Assembly (NCBI GenBank): GCA_027532825.1
Contig: JAPZTL010000009.1
Coordinates: 1 to 64,000, forward strand
Reading direction: 5' to 3'
DNA length: 64,000 nt
Source of the DNA: Silanimonas sp021297925
GTDB taxonomy: Bacteria > Pseudomonadota > Gammaproteobacteria > Xanthomonadales > Xanthomonadaceae
Each line of letters opens with the position of its first letter. The first letter of the stretch is position 1. A program made the translations under genes and the position numbers. A model generated the notes under the pieces. The model was given only the letters and a program-made list of their open reading frames with translations. It was not told where the DNA came from and ran no database searches. Positions 24,590 to 34,321 of the stretch are shown here, piece after piece.

Positions 24590-27586
24590 CTAGTAGTACT
24601 GACGAATGTATCCATATGCTTTCTCGAACAGCTCTTCGTCAGCATGTAACCTGTACTTGAATAGTGCCTTGCGAAGCGCCTTCTTAACCTCGCGCTCGCC
24701 AGCAAGAGTGCCCTGCCATCCAGGGAACCGCACCAAACGGACGATCTCATCGATGTCAGCAACGATGCGCTCGACAACGATCGGAGTCTCTTGCGTTTTC
24801 ACTTCATTGAAAAGCTCAGTGAGCGCTGCCTTTCCACGATCTTCGTCTTCTTCTGGGGCAATCTGTTTCTCCGCCTGCAGAGTCTCCCTAGCGATCTCGA
24901 GCAGTTGCTTCAGGAACTCGACGCTATTGACCTGACCAGACTCAAACCGCTCCTTCAGCGCATCAAGCCGTTCCGACAACTGCTTGAACTTGGGATTGCC
25001 GTCATGCCCGCGCAGCCGGCGCTTGAGCTTGATCTCAATTTCTTTGGCTTTCTTGGAATCGGGGTTCGATAGCACCGCCTCCAACAGATCGGCATCCAAG
25101 ACCAGGGTGTCAAGGTCATCACGCACTGCGTTGACGTGAACGTTCTGATGAATCAGCTCGATCGTCTTGGCGCCCAACGAGTGCCAGATCAGCTTGCCGT
25201 GGCCGCTCGAAGGCTGCACCGACTGGTACACCTGCGACAGCCACTTGTAGTCCTTCTCGAACGGACTGAGCACGCTATCAGGTGAAAGCGCTTCCCAGAT
25301 CTTGCTGAGCCCGCTGTACTCAGCGCCGAAGTTGTCTCGTACCTCGTTGTTGGGCAGGCACTGCTGCGCAGCGATCAAGCCTTCGTAGCCCTGCAGAGTG
25401 CGGTCGCAACCGGCAAAGAAGATCAAGCACTTCTGCATAGCCTCCGGCAGCTTGTCCTTTAGCTCCTGGATGTTGCTGACCACCTGCTTGACGCTCTGGT
25501 CGTCGAACTCCAACGCTGCCGCCACATCATCGAAAATGCCGAGGTAGTCCACGATCAATCCGTGGGTCTTCTGCTCAGAGTAGGTGCGATTAACCCGGCA
25601 GATGGCTTGCAGCAGCGTATGGTCGCGCAGCGGCTTGTCCAGGTACATGACCTGCAAGATTGGCGCGTCGAAGCCCGTCAAGAGCTTGGCAGTGACAATG
25701 ATCAGCTTCAGAGGGTCTTCGGGTGCTCGGAAGCGATCCAGCAACCGCTCTTCTTCGTCACGTGTGCGATCGTACTTCGCGTACTCAGGGTGGTCCTTCT
25801 TGTCGGACGCCTGCACCGACATCACGATATCCGTCGCCTCGGTCGGCAGCAGCTTGTCCAGTTCGGCCTTGAACAGCAGGCAGGACTCGCGGTCGAAGGT
25901 GACGATCTGACCCTTGAAGCCGTTCGGCTCCACCTTGGCCTGGAAGTGCTCAACAATGTCTTCGCAGATTTTGCGGACGCGCTCGGGCGTCTTTACCAGC
26001 ACGGCCATCTTTGCGGCAGTCTTGGCGAGGTTGTCCTTGTCCAAGTCCGACAAGCCGCCAGTGAGGTCTTTGTACGCGGCGTCCAGCGCTGCCTTGTCGA
26101 TATGCAGGTCGATCAGACGCGGCTCGAAGTGCAGCTTAAGCGTGGCGCCGTCGCGGATCGATTCTTCGAAACCATAACGACTCAGGTAGCCCTTGCCGGC
26201 GGCAATGTCCTCGTCGGCACCGAAGGCGTAAAAGGTGTTCCGGTCGGCACGGTTGATCGGCGTGCCTGTCAGACCGAACAGGAATGCATTGGGCAATGCC
26301 TCGCGCATCTTGCGCCCAAGGTCGCCTTCTTGCGTGCGATGGGCCTCGTCCACCAGCGCGATGATATTGCCGCGGTCGTTTAAGCTGCCAGTGGCCTCGC
26401 CAAACTTGAAGATCGTCGTGATGATGATCTTGCGCACGTCCTGCGCGAGCAATTGCTGCAGCTTTTCGCGAGTCTCGGCTTTCTCCAGATTAGGGATATC
26501 AGCTCGGGTGAAGTCCCCAGTGATCTGCGTGTCGAGGTCGACGCGGTCCACCACGATCAACACTGTGGGATTTTTCAACCCGGCGTGCATGCGCAGCTTC
26601 TGCGCGGCAAACACCATCAGCAGTGACTTGCCCGAGCCTTGAAAGTGCCAGATGAGCCCTTTCTTCGGGTAGCCCGCCAGCACACGCTCGACGATCTTGT
26701 TGGCCGCTTCAAACTGCTGATAGCGACAAATGATCTTGATGCGGCGCTTCTTCTTGTCCGTTGCGAACAACGTGAAACTACTGAGGATGTCCAATACCAC
26801 ATGCGGGCGCAGCATGCTCTCAGCCGATATCTTGAGAGACTTCAGCGGGTGGTGCCGACCATCTTCACCGTCGCCGTCCAGATGCCACGGGCCCCAGTCC
26901 TTAACCGGCAACCCGATGGAGCCGTAGTGGTAGGCCTTGCCTTCAGTGGCCACCGAGAACACGTTGCAAACGAACAATTCCGGCACGAACTTCTCGTAGT
27001 CGTCGTGCACCTGCACCGCACCGTCCACCCAGCTGATGCACTTCTTGACCGGTGTCTTGGCCTCGATCAGCACCAGCGGCAGCCCGTTGACCAACAACAC
27101 CAGATCGGCACGGCGCTCGGTGGGGCCTGCGCGGTAGGTGAACTGCTGGGTGACGATGTACTGGTTCTGCGCCAGATCATCTAGGTCGATCAGCCGCACC
27201 GGCACATGCTCGTTGCTAGGGCCGAAGGGCATCGAGCGCTCGCCGCGCATCCAGGCGGTCATCTCCTCGTTGGCACGAATCAGGCCATCCGATCGCACCG
27301 AGAGCACGATGGCGCGCAGCTTGTAGAGCACTTCATCGGCGCGGTCGGGCTGAGCGGCAATCTCCGGGTTCAGCCGAATCAGCGCCTCGCGCAGCCAGGG
27401 CTCAACCAGCACTTCCTGAATCTGGCGCGGCACCTCTGACGGAGAAGCGTAGCGCCAGCCGATGCCTTTGGGGCTGGCGCCGTAGCTGGCTTGAGGTCCC
27501 TGAACGGCGATCGACGGTGTTTCGTTGATCGCACCTGCTAGTAGATCGCGCATATACGCTTCTACAGTGTTCGCCTCAGTAAACAC
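24590..27586 (-). CDS. hsdR: Type I restriction enzyme, HsdR translocase/nuclease
   Basis: Restriction and DNA-translocating subunit of 998 residues. The PD-(D/E)xK nuclease site is visible as D161 with E175-A-K177 (VLIEAK). The SF2 motor has Walker A QGSGKS (316-321), VDEAH near 415, GLTGTP, and later TGFDAP and QAICRVNR motifs. The C-terminal region is helical and should bind HsdM/HsdS. GTG start three bases after the hsdS stop. Full length, no defect seen; last gene of the operon. Confidence 0.95.
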   Translation of the reverse strand: MFTEANTVEAYMRDLLAGAINETPSIAVQGPQASYGASPKGIGWRYASPSEVPRQIQEVLVEPWLREALIRLNPEIAAQPDRADEVLYKLRAIVLSVRSDGLIRANEEMTAWMRGERSMPFGPSNEHVPVRLIDLDDLAQNQYIVTQQFTYRAGPTERRADLVLLVNGLPLVLIEAKTPVKKCISWVDGAVQVHDDYEKFVPELFVCNVFSVATEGKAYHYGSIGLPVKDWGPWHLDGDGEDGRHHPLKSLKISAESMLRPHVVLDILSSFTLFATDKKKRRIKIICRYQQFEAANKIVERVLAGYPKKGLIWHFQGSGKSLLMVFAAQKLRMHAGLKNPTVLIVVDRVDLDTQITGDFTRADIPNLEKAETREKLQQLLAQDVRKIIITTIFKFGEATGSLNDRGNIIALVDEAHRTQEGDLGRKMREALPNAFLFGLTGTPINRADRNTFYAFGADEDIAAGKGYLSRYGFEESIRDGATLKLHFEPRLIDLHIDKAALDAAYKDLTGGLSDLDKDNLAKTAAKMAVLVKTPERVRKICEDIVEHFQAKVEPNGFKGQIVTFDRESCLLFKAELDKLLPTEATDIVMSVQASDKKDHPEYAKYDRTRDEEERLLDRFRAPEDPLKLIIVTAKLLTGFDAPILQVMYLDKPLRDHTLLQAICRVNRTYSEQKTHGLIVDYLGIFDDVAAALEFDDQSVKQVVSNIQELKDKLPEAMQKCLIFFAGCDRTLQGYEGLIAAQQCLPNNEVRDNFGAEYSGLSKIWEALSPDSVLSPFEKDYKWLSQVYQSVQPSSGHGKLIWHSLGAKTIELIHQNVHVNAVRDDLDTLVLDADLLEAVLSNPDSKKAKEIEIKLKRRLRGHDGNPKFKQLSERLDALKERFESGQVNSVEFLKQLLEIARETLQAEKQIAPEEDEDRGKAALTELFNEVKTQETPIVVERIVADIDEIVRLVRFPGWQGTLAGEREVKKALRKALFKYRLHADEELFEKAYGYIRQYY

Positions 27587-27589
27587 GCA

Positions 27590-28771
27590 CTACCCCCATA
27601 CAGCTTGCTCCATGGATCGCTTGAGACCAGTGGCTTGTTGCCTGCGCAGTTCGGCGCACTTATCCGCTGCGGCAAGGTCAGACAACAAGTCGACCAGTTC
27701 CTGTTGCTGCTCGGCAGGAGCGATTGGCACGAGAACTCGCTCAAACTTGTTGGCAACAAGGTGCGAAACAGTTGTGGTTGATGCCGCTCGCGCGAAATGT
27801 CCCGCATACCTCAAAAATCGGAAAGCTGCGAGCACGTATTCGCTTTGCATCGGTGGATGCGGCCTAAATCGCATCAAGGACTTCTGAACGCAGCAGTCTT
27901 CGATCTCGCCTCGAAAGATCGCGGCGCGCCCAACATTGAACGGGCTGACGAGGTCCCCCTCGGTGACCAAAATGTCTCCATGCTTCAGGCGGTGTTTGAT
28001 GAAGTCACGTCCAACGAAGTCCATCGACTTAATGTCGTTGAGAACCAGATCGCCATCTCCGATATTCACAACACGCAAGTAGGGCTTCGGCGAGATTCCT
28101 GCCTCGTACTTCGGGTGCTTCTGCTGACCGAGCTGGACGTCCCCAAGCTTACCGACCGGCTCCCACTTCCAAGGAATGTCGCTTCGGGAGAAGAAGTCCA
28201 TGATCGCCGACTTCGTCAGCGCACGACTTGAGTCAGCGAGCGCTGCACAGAACTCCGCATTTGTCGCAGCGGCCTTCAAGGCGGCGACACAATTAGGCTG
28301 GTCTAACAAGGCTGGAAGTGAGAACTGGAACTCTGACAAGCTTGTCCAGTTCGTACGCGGACTTAACGAGCCGGCCGACGTGCCTACCGCGTGATCGAAG
28401 AAGGCGTCGGTCTGGCAAACAAACGGCAGCAACTCCGGCAGCAAGACCTTGGAGTCCTTGGTTTCCAACACGTAGATGTCGCCGGAGCACACGCCGGAAA
28501 AGTCCGCCACGGCAACCTTGCGCTGGTAAGCGCGGCGCTTGCCGAACAGCACTTGGCCAGGCTTGAAGACGCTAGTAAAGGTCACTCCGTCTGCGACGTT
28601 TCCCCAATTGCGGATTCGCAGATCGCCCGGTTCCAAGTGTTCCAGGCCGACGTAACGCTCGATTCCATCGACCAGCGGATCTTGGCTGCGCGCCTTCGAG
28701 AGCTGTACGACGTCGCCAAACTTCACCCGGCGCCAGCCGGGCTTCAGACTCTTGATCTTCTTTTCAGACAC
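27590..28771 (-). CDS. hsdS: Type I specificity subunit HsdS
   Basis: A 393-residue DNA-recognition subunit. Two target-recognition domains are visible: one from the start (W-R-R-VKFGDVVQLSKAR ... LPELLPFVCQ) and one beginning near WKWEPVGKLGDVQLGQQ, each followed by a helical spacer (A-LADSSRALTKSAIMDFF and the C-terminal EQQQELVDLLSDL). The start overlaps the hsdM stop by eight bases. The bipartite target cannot be read from sequence. Confidence 0.92.
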   Translation of the reverse strand: MSEKKIKSLKPGWRRVKFGDVVQLSKARSQDPLVDGIERYVGLEHLEPGDLRIRNWGNVADGVTFTSVFKPGQVLFGKRRAYQRKVAVADFSGVCSGDIYVLETKDSKVLLPELLPFVCQTDAFFDHAVGTSAGSLSPRTNWTSLSEFQFSLPALLDQPNCVAALKAAATNAEFCAALADSSRALTKSAIMDFFSRSDIPWKWEPVGKLGDVQLGQQKHPKYEAGISPKPYLRVVNIGDGDLVLNDIKSMDFVGRDFIKHRLKHGDILVTEGDLVSPFNVGRAAIFRGEIEDCCVQKSLMRFRPHPPMQSEYVLAAFRFLRYAGHFARAASTTTVSHLVANKFERVLVPIAPAEQQQELVDLLSDLAAADKCAELRRQQATGLKRSMEQAVWG

Positions 28772-30278
28772 GCTCGACTTCCTCCTGCGCTAGACCATCC
28801 AGCGTTTCCAACAGCGCGTCCATCTGCTGCCAGAACGCACGGCCATCGGTTTGCCATTGGTCCCAGGCAGAGCGCAGCGATACGGCGTCTCCATTGCTAT
28901 CGGTGACGATGGCGGCGGCAATGCGCTTCACGTACAGCGGGATCGACAGATTGCCCCCGCTGCCGCCGATCTCGTCCAGAGTGGCGACCTTGGCGAAACC
29001 GGGTACATCGGCAAAGACCTTGTAAGCATCCAGTATGCGCTGCTGGTGCGCGGGAGTGAGGAAGCTTTGTGCCCGCTCGCGGGTGACCTCATTCACCGCG
29101 TCGATGAAGATGACCTTGCCCTTGCGTGCAGCCGCCTTCTTTCGGTTGCAGATGACGATGCACGACTCCATCGGGGAGTTGTAGAACAGGTTAGGCCCCA
29201 GACCGATGACGGCCTCCACCCAGTCTTGCTCGACCATCTTGGCGCGCATGGCCTGTTCCTCGTTGCGGAACAGAACCCCGTGCGGCCAGAGCACGGCGCA
29301 GCGCCCCTTGGCGGTGAGGCTGGTTAGGATGTGCTGCTGGAACGCATAGTCGGCGCGGCCCTGCGGCGGCGTGCCCAGGGAGTTGCGGCCCCACTTGTCG
29401 CTGCTCCAGGCCTCGCGGTTCCACTGCTTGATGGAGTACGGCGGGTTGGCCAAGATCACGTCGAACTGGCGCAGGCGGTCACCTTCGATGTGCTTGGGAT
29501 CGGCGAGGGTGTCGCCACGACTGATTTCGAAGTCTTCCACGCCGTGCAGGAACAGGTTCATGCGGGCGATGGACGAGGTGATGAGGTTGCGCTCCTGCCC
29601 GTAGAGCTTGAGCGTGCGGTACTCACCGCCCGAGCGCTTCACTTCGTCCAGCGCCGAGATCAGCATGCCGCCGGTGCCGCAGGTGGGGTCGTAGATCGAC
29701 TCGCCGGCCTGCGGCGCCACAAGCTGCGTCATCAGGTGGACGACGGTCCGGTTGGTGTAGAACTCGGCCGCCGTGTGGCCGGAGTCGTCTGCGAACTTCT
29801 TGATCAGGTACTCGTAAGCATTGCCCAGCTCGTCCTCGGGCACGTTAGCCACCGAGAGGTTCTGCGTAGAGAAGTGCTCGATCAGGTTCTTCAGCGTCTC
29901 GTCTGGCAGGCGCTCGCGGTTGGTCCAGGGGGCATCACCAAAGATGCCATCGAGCATATCCGGGTTGGCGGTCTCGATGGCGCGCATGGCCTTCTGGATG
30001 GCGGAACCGACGTTCTTCGGGGTCTGACGTACCTCGTTCCAGTGCGCGCCCTCAGGGATCTGGAAGCGGTGGTTCTCCGCGAACTGCGCATAGGAGAGGT
30101 CGCCGCCTGAGTCGGCCAGGGCCGCTTGGTACTCCTCCTCCCAAACATCCGAAACGCGTTTGTAGAACAGCAGCGGGAAGATGAACTGCTTGTAGTCGCC
30201 GGCATCGATGAGGCCGCGCAGCAGCACGGCGGCACCCCACAGGTAGCTTTCGAGTTCGGGTTGGGTCAGCCGGCTCAT
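28764..30278 (-). CDS. hsdM: Type I modification methylase HsdM (copy nearest hsdS)
   Basis: A 504-residue N6-adenine methyltransferase. SAM-binding motif I is DPTCGTGGML and the catalytic motif is NPPY (ILANPPYSIKQW). A helical N-terminal HsdM domain begins ESYLWGAAVLLRG. With HsdS and HsdR it makes a complete Type I enzyme. Its ATG overlaps the stop of the HTH/GIY-YIG gene (ATGA). Confidence 0.95.
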   Translation of the reverse strand: MSRLTQPELESYLWGAAVLLRGLIDAGDYKQFIFPLLFYKRVSDVWEEEYQAALADSGGDLSYAQFAENHRFQIPEGAHWNEVRQTPKNVGSAIQKAMRAIETANPDMLDGIFGDAPWTNRERLPDETLKNLIEHFSTQNLSVANVPEDELGNAYEYLIKKFADDSGHTAAEFYTNRTVVHLMTQLVAPQAGESIYDPTCGTGGMLISALDEVKRSGGEYRTLKLYGQERNLITSSIARMNLFLHGVEDFEISRGDTLADPKHIEGDRLRQFDVILANPPYSIKQWNREAWSSDKWGRNSLGTPPQGRADYAFQQHILTSLTAKGRCAVLWPHGVLFRNEEQAMRAKMVEQDWVEAVIGLGPNLFYNSPMESCIVICNRKKAAARKGKVIFIDAVNEVTRERAQSFLTPAHQQRILDAYKVFADVPGFAKVATLDEIGGSGGNLSIPLYVKRIAAAIVTDSNGDAVSLRSAWDQWQTDGRAFWQQMDALLETLDGLAQEEVERV

Positions 30279-30982
30279 TCCTTTACCTTCTTCTTTAGAC
30301 GCTTGACACGTGAACCCTCAAAGCGCTCCATTCGGACGTTCAGAACGTCGTTGGCGAAACCACGAACAAGAAGCGCTTCGAGATCATCGATCATGCCCTG
30401 ATGGACCTCGTAGGCACTGAAGTAGGCTGCCATATCGCTCAACTTCAGCTGTGTCTTTCGAGGCTGACGCGGCTTCTCCGACGCGGAAGCAAACTCTTGC
30501 GCTCGGACGGGATGCCGAACGCGATAGACCGACTGCGTGTCCCTAGCGCGATTAAAGGCGCTCTTCATTTCTCCCCAAAGGAACTGACGCTTCGCCTTCC
30601 CGACGTAAATCGCACTCCCGCGACTGTCGTAGAAGATATAGATCCCATTTGAAGCCTTAAGCTGGTCTCGTAGCCCCTTGCGCAGCGGATCAGTGTCACC
30701 AACCGCGGGGAAAAGCTCGTACTTAGCCCCACCGCGGGACTCCACAGTATCCAGAGGGAAGAATTCGACGATCGGCTTGATCGTGTTCAACTGCGTTTGA
30801 CGCACTTCGGCCTTGATCGCCGACGCGACCATGTTTGCAACCTTCGCCGGTGTGACAGGCTTTCCATTCCTCTTCCACCAACTGAGATTCACTTCACTCA
30901 GCCCCAACTTTTGGGCCAAGGACCGGTCCGTATCCAGCTTGAGCTTCTTCTTGAGCGCCGCAATCAACTCTTTGCCGTTCAT
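30275..30982 (-). CDS. HTH plus GIY-YIG nuclease-domain protein
   Basis: A 235-residue protein. Residues 1-55 look like a lambda-repressor-type helix-turn-helix (SLAQKLGLSEVNLSWWKRNG). Residues 112-215 carry a GIY-YIG nuclease domain: GIY at 113-115, YVGKA at 126-130, the glutamate in MIDDLEALL (E202) and a following asparagine. A nuclease of this class is unusual within a Type I operon. The ATG at 30982 is used since it overlaps the upstream methylase stop (ATGA), and its own stop overlaps hsdM. It could be an added restriction effector, a regulator of the operon, or both. Confidence 0.8.
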   Translation of the reverse strand: MNGKELIAALKKKLKLDTDRSLAQKLGLSEVNLSWWKRNGKPVTPAKVANMVASAIKAEVRQTQLNTIKPIVEFFPLDTVESRGGAKYELFPAVGDTDPLRKGLRDQLKASNGIYIFYDSRGSAIYVGKAKRQFLWGEMKSAFNRARDTQSVYRVRHPVRAQEFASASEKPRQPRKTQLKLSDMAAYFSAYEVHQGMIDDLEALLVRGFANDVLNVRMERFEGSRVKRLKKKVKE

Positions 30983-32469
30983 TGCGAATCCTTCAGCCAG
31001 CCACCTGACTCCATAACGTCCTTGAGCTTGCCCTCGGCCTCGCGGCAACGGGTGAGCGCATCCTTGAACGCAGCGATGGCATGGGGCAGCGGCGGAATGT
31101 CTTCTTGCAGTGGTGGCAAGACATAGCGCGAAATGCTCAGCGTCCAGTCCTCGGCTTTGATCTCGTCGAGACTGACCACCCGGACCGCGTCCTGCACATT
31201 GGCAAAGCCGCGGTACCAGCCAAGGATCTCGGCGGCGTGCTCGGGCTCCAGATAGTTCTGCGCGCGGCCACGGCGGAACAAGCGTGACGCATCTGCGATC
31301 AAAACCTTCTTCTTGTGCTTGACCGCTTTCCGCTTGCGCAGGATCAGGATGCAGGCGGCTAGACCGGTTCCGTAGAAGAGATTTGGCGCCAGCCCAATCA
31401 CGGCCTCGACCAGATCCATTTCCAACAGTTTTTGGCGAATGCTGCCTTCCGCACCTTTGCGGAATAGCGCGCCCTGCGGCAACACCACGGCCATGCGACC
31501 ACTGACGTCCGCCATGGACTTCACCATGTGCTGCACCCAGGCGAAGTCACCACTGGACGAGGGCGGCAGACCAGCGAAGTTACGGCCGAAGGGGTCGTTC
31601 ATCCATAGGTCCTCGCCCCACTTCTCCAGCGAGAACGGCGGATTGGCGATGACGCAGTCGAAGGTGGCGAGTCGGTCGCCCTCGAAGAAAGCCGGGGTGC
31701 GCAACGTGTCCCCGCGCACCACCTGGAAGTCCTCAATGCCGTGGAGGAACAAGTTCATCCGCGCGATGGACGAGGTGGTCAGGTTCTTCTCTTGCCCGTA
31801 CAACTTGCCCCAAAGCCGCTTTACGTCGCCGTGCTGCTCCTTCACGTGCTGCACAGCCGCCAGCAACATGCCGCCGGTTCCGCAGGCTGGGTCGTAGATA
31901 GTCTCGGCTTCTTTTGGATCGAGCATGTCGATCATCAACCGAACCACGCTGCGCGGGGTGTAGAACTCGCCGGCCTTCTTGTTTGTGGCGTCGGCGAACT
32001 TCTTGATCAGGTACTCGTATGCATCACCCAGGAGATCCGAACTCACGCTCCGATTTCCTAGTGAAAGACCTGAGAAGTGCTCAATGAGATCCTTCAGAAG
32101 CGCATCAGAAAGCCTCTCCTTGTTTGACCACTGCGCATCGCCAAAGACGCCATACAGAGTACTTGGGTTGGCCTTTTCAATTTCGCGCATTGCCCGCTGG
32201 AGGGCGACGCCGACATTGGTCGCTTTTGCCCGGACGTCATTCCAATGACAGCTTTCGGGGATTTGGAAACGATGTGATTCTGGGAAAGCAGCGAGCTGCT
32301 CATCGCCTGTCTCTTCGACAATTTCCCTGTACTCCTCGTCCCAGACATCGCAGATCCGCTTAAAGAAAAGCAGAGGAAAGATGTAGGTCTTGAAGTCCGC
32401 AGCATCGACTGGTCCGCGGAGGATATTGGCCGATTCCCAGAGTTCGCTTTCGAGGTTCTGCATGCTCAT
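30979..32469 (-). CDS. Second HsdM-type N6-adenine methylase
   Basis: A 496-residue methylase, intact by motif: DPACGTGGML (SAM binding) and NPPF (ANPPFSLEKW). It aligns by eye throughout with the other HsdM copy (SELWESANILRGPVDAADFKTYIFPLLFFKR versus SYLWGAAVLLRGLIDAGDYKQFIFPLLFYKR types of segments) but is clearly diverged, so it is not a recent duplicate. The ATG at 32469 is chosen because it overlaps the upstream stop (ATGA). It probably partners the degenerate methylase/recognition fusion upstream. Confidence 0.9.
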   Translation of the reverse strand: MSMQNLESELWESANILRGPVDAADFKTYIFPLLFFKRICDVWDEEYREIVEETGDEQLAAFPESHRFQIPESCHWNDVRAKATNVGVALQRAMREIEKANPSTLYGVFGDAQWSNKERLSDALLKDLIEHFSGLSLGNRSVSSDLLGDAYEYLIKKFADATNKKAGEFYTPRSVVRLMIDMLDPKEAETIYDPACGTGGMLLAAVQHVKEQHGDVKRLWGKLYGQEKNLTTSSIARMNLFLHGIEDFQVVRGDTLRTPAFFEGDRLATFDCVIANPPFSLEKWGEDLWMNDPFGRNFAGLPPSSSGDFAWVQHMVKSMADVSGRMAVVLPQGALFRKGAEGSIRQKLLEMDLVEAVIGLAPNLFYGTGLAACILILRKRKAVKHKKKVLIADASRLFRRGRAQNYLEPEHAAEILGWYRGFANVQDAVRVVSLDEIKAEDWTLSISRYVLPPLQEDIPPLPHAIAAFKDALTRCREAEGKLKDVMESGGWLKDSQ

Positions 32470-34319
32470 TTGCTTTCCGGCGCCAGAAGCTTTTCCCAAA
32501 GATCCTCTGCGATGTCAGCCTGCCTCTCACGAAGCAGGTCGATCTGATGCTGGAGGTCGTCCTCCTCCTCCAGAACAGCGATCGCGATTTCCGTCCACTG
32601 AGGGATGAGCGCAATAACTTTCAGCTTTCGAAGTGTCGCAATGGAGATCATCGGAATGGTTGCGCCCGATTCAATGCTTTCAAGCAACTTCTGTCCGAAG
32701 CGGGAACGGAGCCAGAGCCCCAGCCCGCGAAGATCGACGCCAGGGCCTCGAGATCGCAGGACCACCGCCGATTGGCCGGCGATCCATCCACCCGCACCCG
32801 GGGGAGGAACGTTGCCCGGTACGATGCCAATCTTTCCTGTGCTCCCCTTGACGATAAGGACTAGATCGCCTGGGCGAAGAAACACATCATCAATGCGCCC
32901 TGAGCGACGCGAAGTCAGCTCGACTTGGATCGTCCGCTCTGGTTTCCGAATGTAACCAGCTGCCGGCAAGTCGACGGCGCCGACTTCATGGACTTCGATC
33001 GCCGAGGGGGAGTCAACGCCACGATCCTTGTTCGGCAACGGGCTCAAGACTTCAACGACCTCATCAAGCTCGGTCGTCTCGAAAGCCTCAAGTCGAGCCT
33101 GAATTTCGCGCTGATCCCTACCAACGACGTAACGATCAACCTGAAGTGAACATTGATTTGCGAGGATCTCATCGATTGAGACGACTTCAGTGACCGTCTC
33201 CCCCGATTGTTCACGCAGGGCGAGTGTGGACGCGTGATCCTGATTACAGAAGTCAGCAATGGCATCGGTGTTGATCAACGTTGATCGTCCTTTACCCAGC
33301 GACTTGTGGAAAAACGACCGGGAAGCATCTAGAAACTTCACTGCCGCTGATTTCGAGCGAGTGTTCAGGACCAAGAGTGCCGAGGGAATGCTGGTGGCAC
33401 TGAGCAAGCCAGCCGGTAAAGCAATGACAGCCTCTACCCACCCGCGAACTAGAATCTGCTCACGAAGCTCTCGATCCTTCCCGGGCCCGAAGAGAAAGCT
33501 GTTTGCGACGATGAGCGCGGCCCTACCATCTGTCTGCGCCAGGATGTGCTGCACGTTGAGCCCATTTCCCGTCGCCCGCTTGATCAGGAAGCGACCATAG
33601 AGATCGTTTGCGACGACATCGTCGTCGATGAGCATATTCATCGGCGGAATTGATACCGCTGCGTCGAATTTCTCTAAATGCCCGGCCGAGAGAGCTGTGG
33701 GCGAGCGCAGAGGATTGCCCAACACAATGTCGGTCTCGGCCTCACGCGCAAGGCTCAAGAGTGCAGGAAGCGGTGTCGCGAATGGCGTTTCAACGTAAAC
33801 ACGCGCTCCGTGAGACAGCAAGGGACCGACAAACTGTCCACTAGACTCCCAAGGGCAGTAAACCGAGCGAACGTTCGGCCCTACCGCAAGCTGAACCATC
33901 AGCCGTGCCACCTCAGGAGGAACTGTCATGAACTCGCCAGCTCCCTGATACACAGCGGCAGCCATGTCAGCGGGTGAGAATCGGTCAAAGATTCCGCCCT
34001 CGGCGAGTCGTTTTGCTGCGTGTGCAGCTGGCACGACGAAGTCGCCCGCAAATTGCGCTCGTCGAGGCGCATCGCCGAACGCCTGTCTCATTCGGTCGTC
34101 GATCAGCGCGATTCGACTTAGCGCTTCCACAACTCCCTCCGCTCCGCGGGATGCTGCCGCATCAATCGTGCTCTGAGGCTCGAGCCTGTCTCCGACGGAG
34201 AGGTGCGCCCAAACCAAAAGCTGAAAGGCGAGTAGCTCAGATTCGGTTGAGCTGAGTGCGGAGTTACGCAGGAACTCTTGGACCTGGATCAGCACCTGCC
34301 CAGCGTCGATGCTTGCCAT
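32466..34319 (-). CDS. Degenerate HsdM fused to one HsdS-type recognition domain
   Basis: A 617-residue fusion. Residues about 1-400 follow the HsdM layout but the key motifs are lost: motif I reads YCPWESSGQF (154-163) where DPxCGTGG is expected, and the catalytic NPPY/F position reads IPPM (224-227). Residues about 410-617 are a single HsdS-like target-recognition domain (FLRPGDLVLIVKGSTGKIGIV, IPMISIATLRKLKV) with a closing coiled helix. Catalysis is therefore unlikely; the protein may be a scaffold giving sequence specificity to the intact methylase encoded next. The ATG at 34319, preceded by GGAAGGAG, is preferred to a TTG at 34325. Confidence 0.8.
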   Translation of the reverse strand: MASIDAGQVLIQVQEFLRNSALSSTESELLAFQLLVWAHLSVGDRLEPQSTIDAAASRGAEGVVEALSRIALIDDRMRQAFGDAPRRAQFAGDFVVPAAHAAKRLAEGGIFDRFSPADMAAAVYQGAGEFMTVPPEVARLMVQLAVGPNVRSVYCPWESSGQFVGPLLSHGARVYVETPFATPLPALLSLAREAETDIVLGNPLRSPTALSAGHLEKFDAAVSIPPMNMLIDDDVVANDLYGRFLIKRATGNGLNVQHILAQTDGRAALIVANSFLFGPGKDRELREQILVRGWVEAVIALPAGLLSATSIPSALLVLNTRSKSAAVKFLDASRSFFHKSLGKGRSTLINTDAIADFCNQDHASTLALREQSGETVTEVVSIDEILANQCSLQVDRYVVGRDQREIQARLEAFETTELDEVVEVLSPLPNKDRGVDSPSAIEVHEVGAVDLPAAGYIRKPERTIQVELTSRRSGRIDDVFLRPGDLVLIVKGSTGKIGIVPGNVPPPGAGGWIAGQSAVVLRSRGPGVDLRGLGLWLRSRFGQKLLESIESGATIPMISIATLRKLKVIALIPQWTEIAIAVLEEEDDLQHQIDLLRERQADIAEDLWEKLLAPESK

Positions 34320-34321
34320 GT

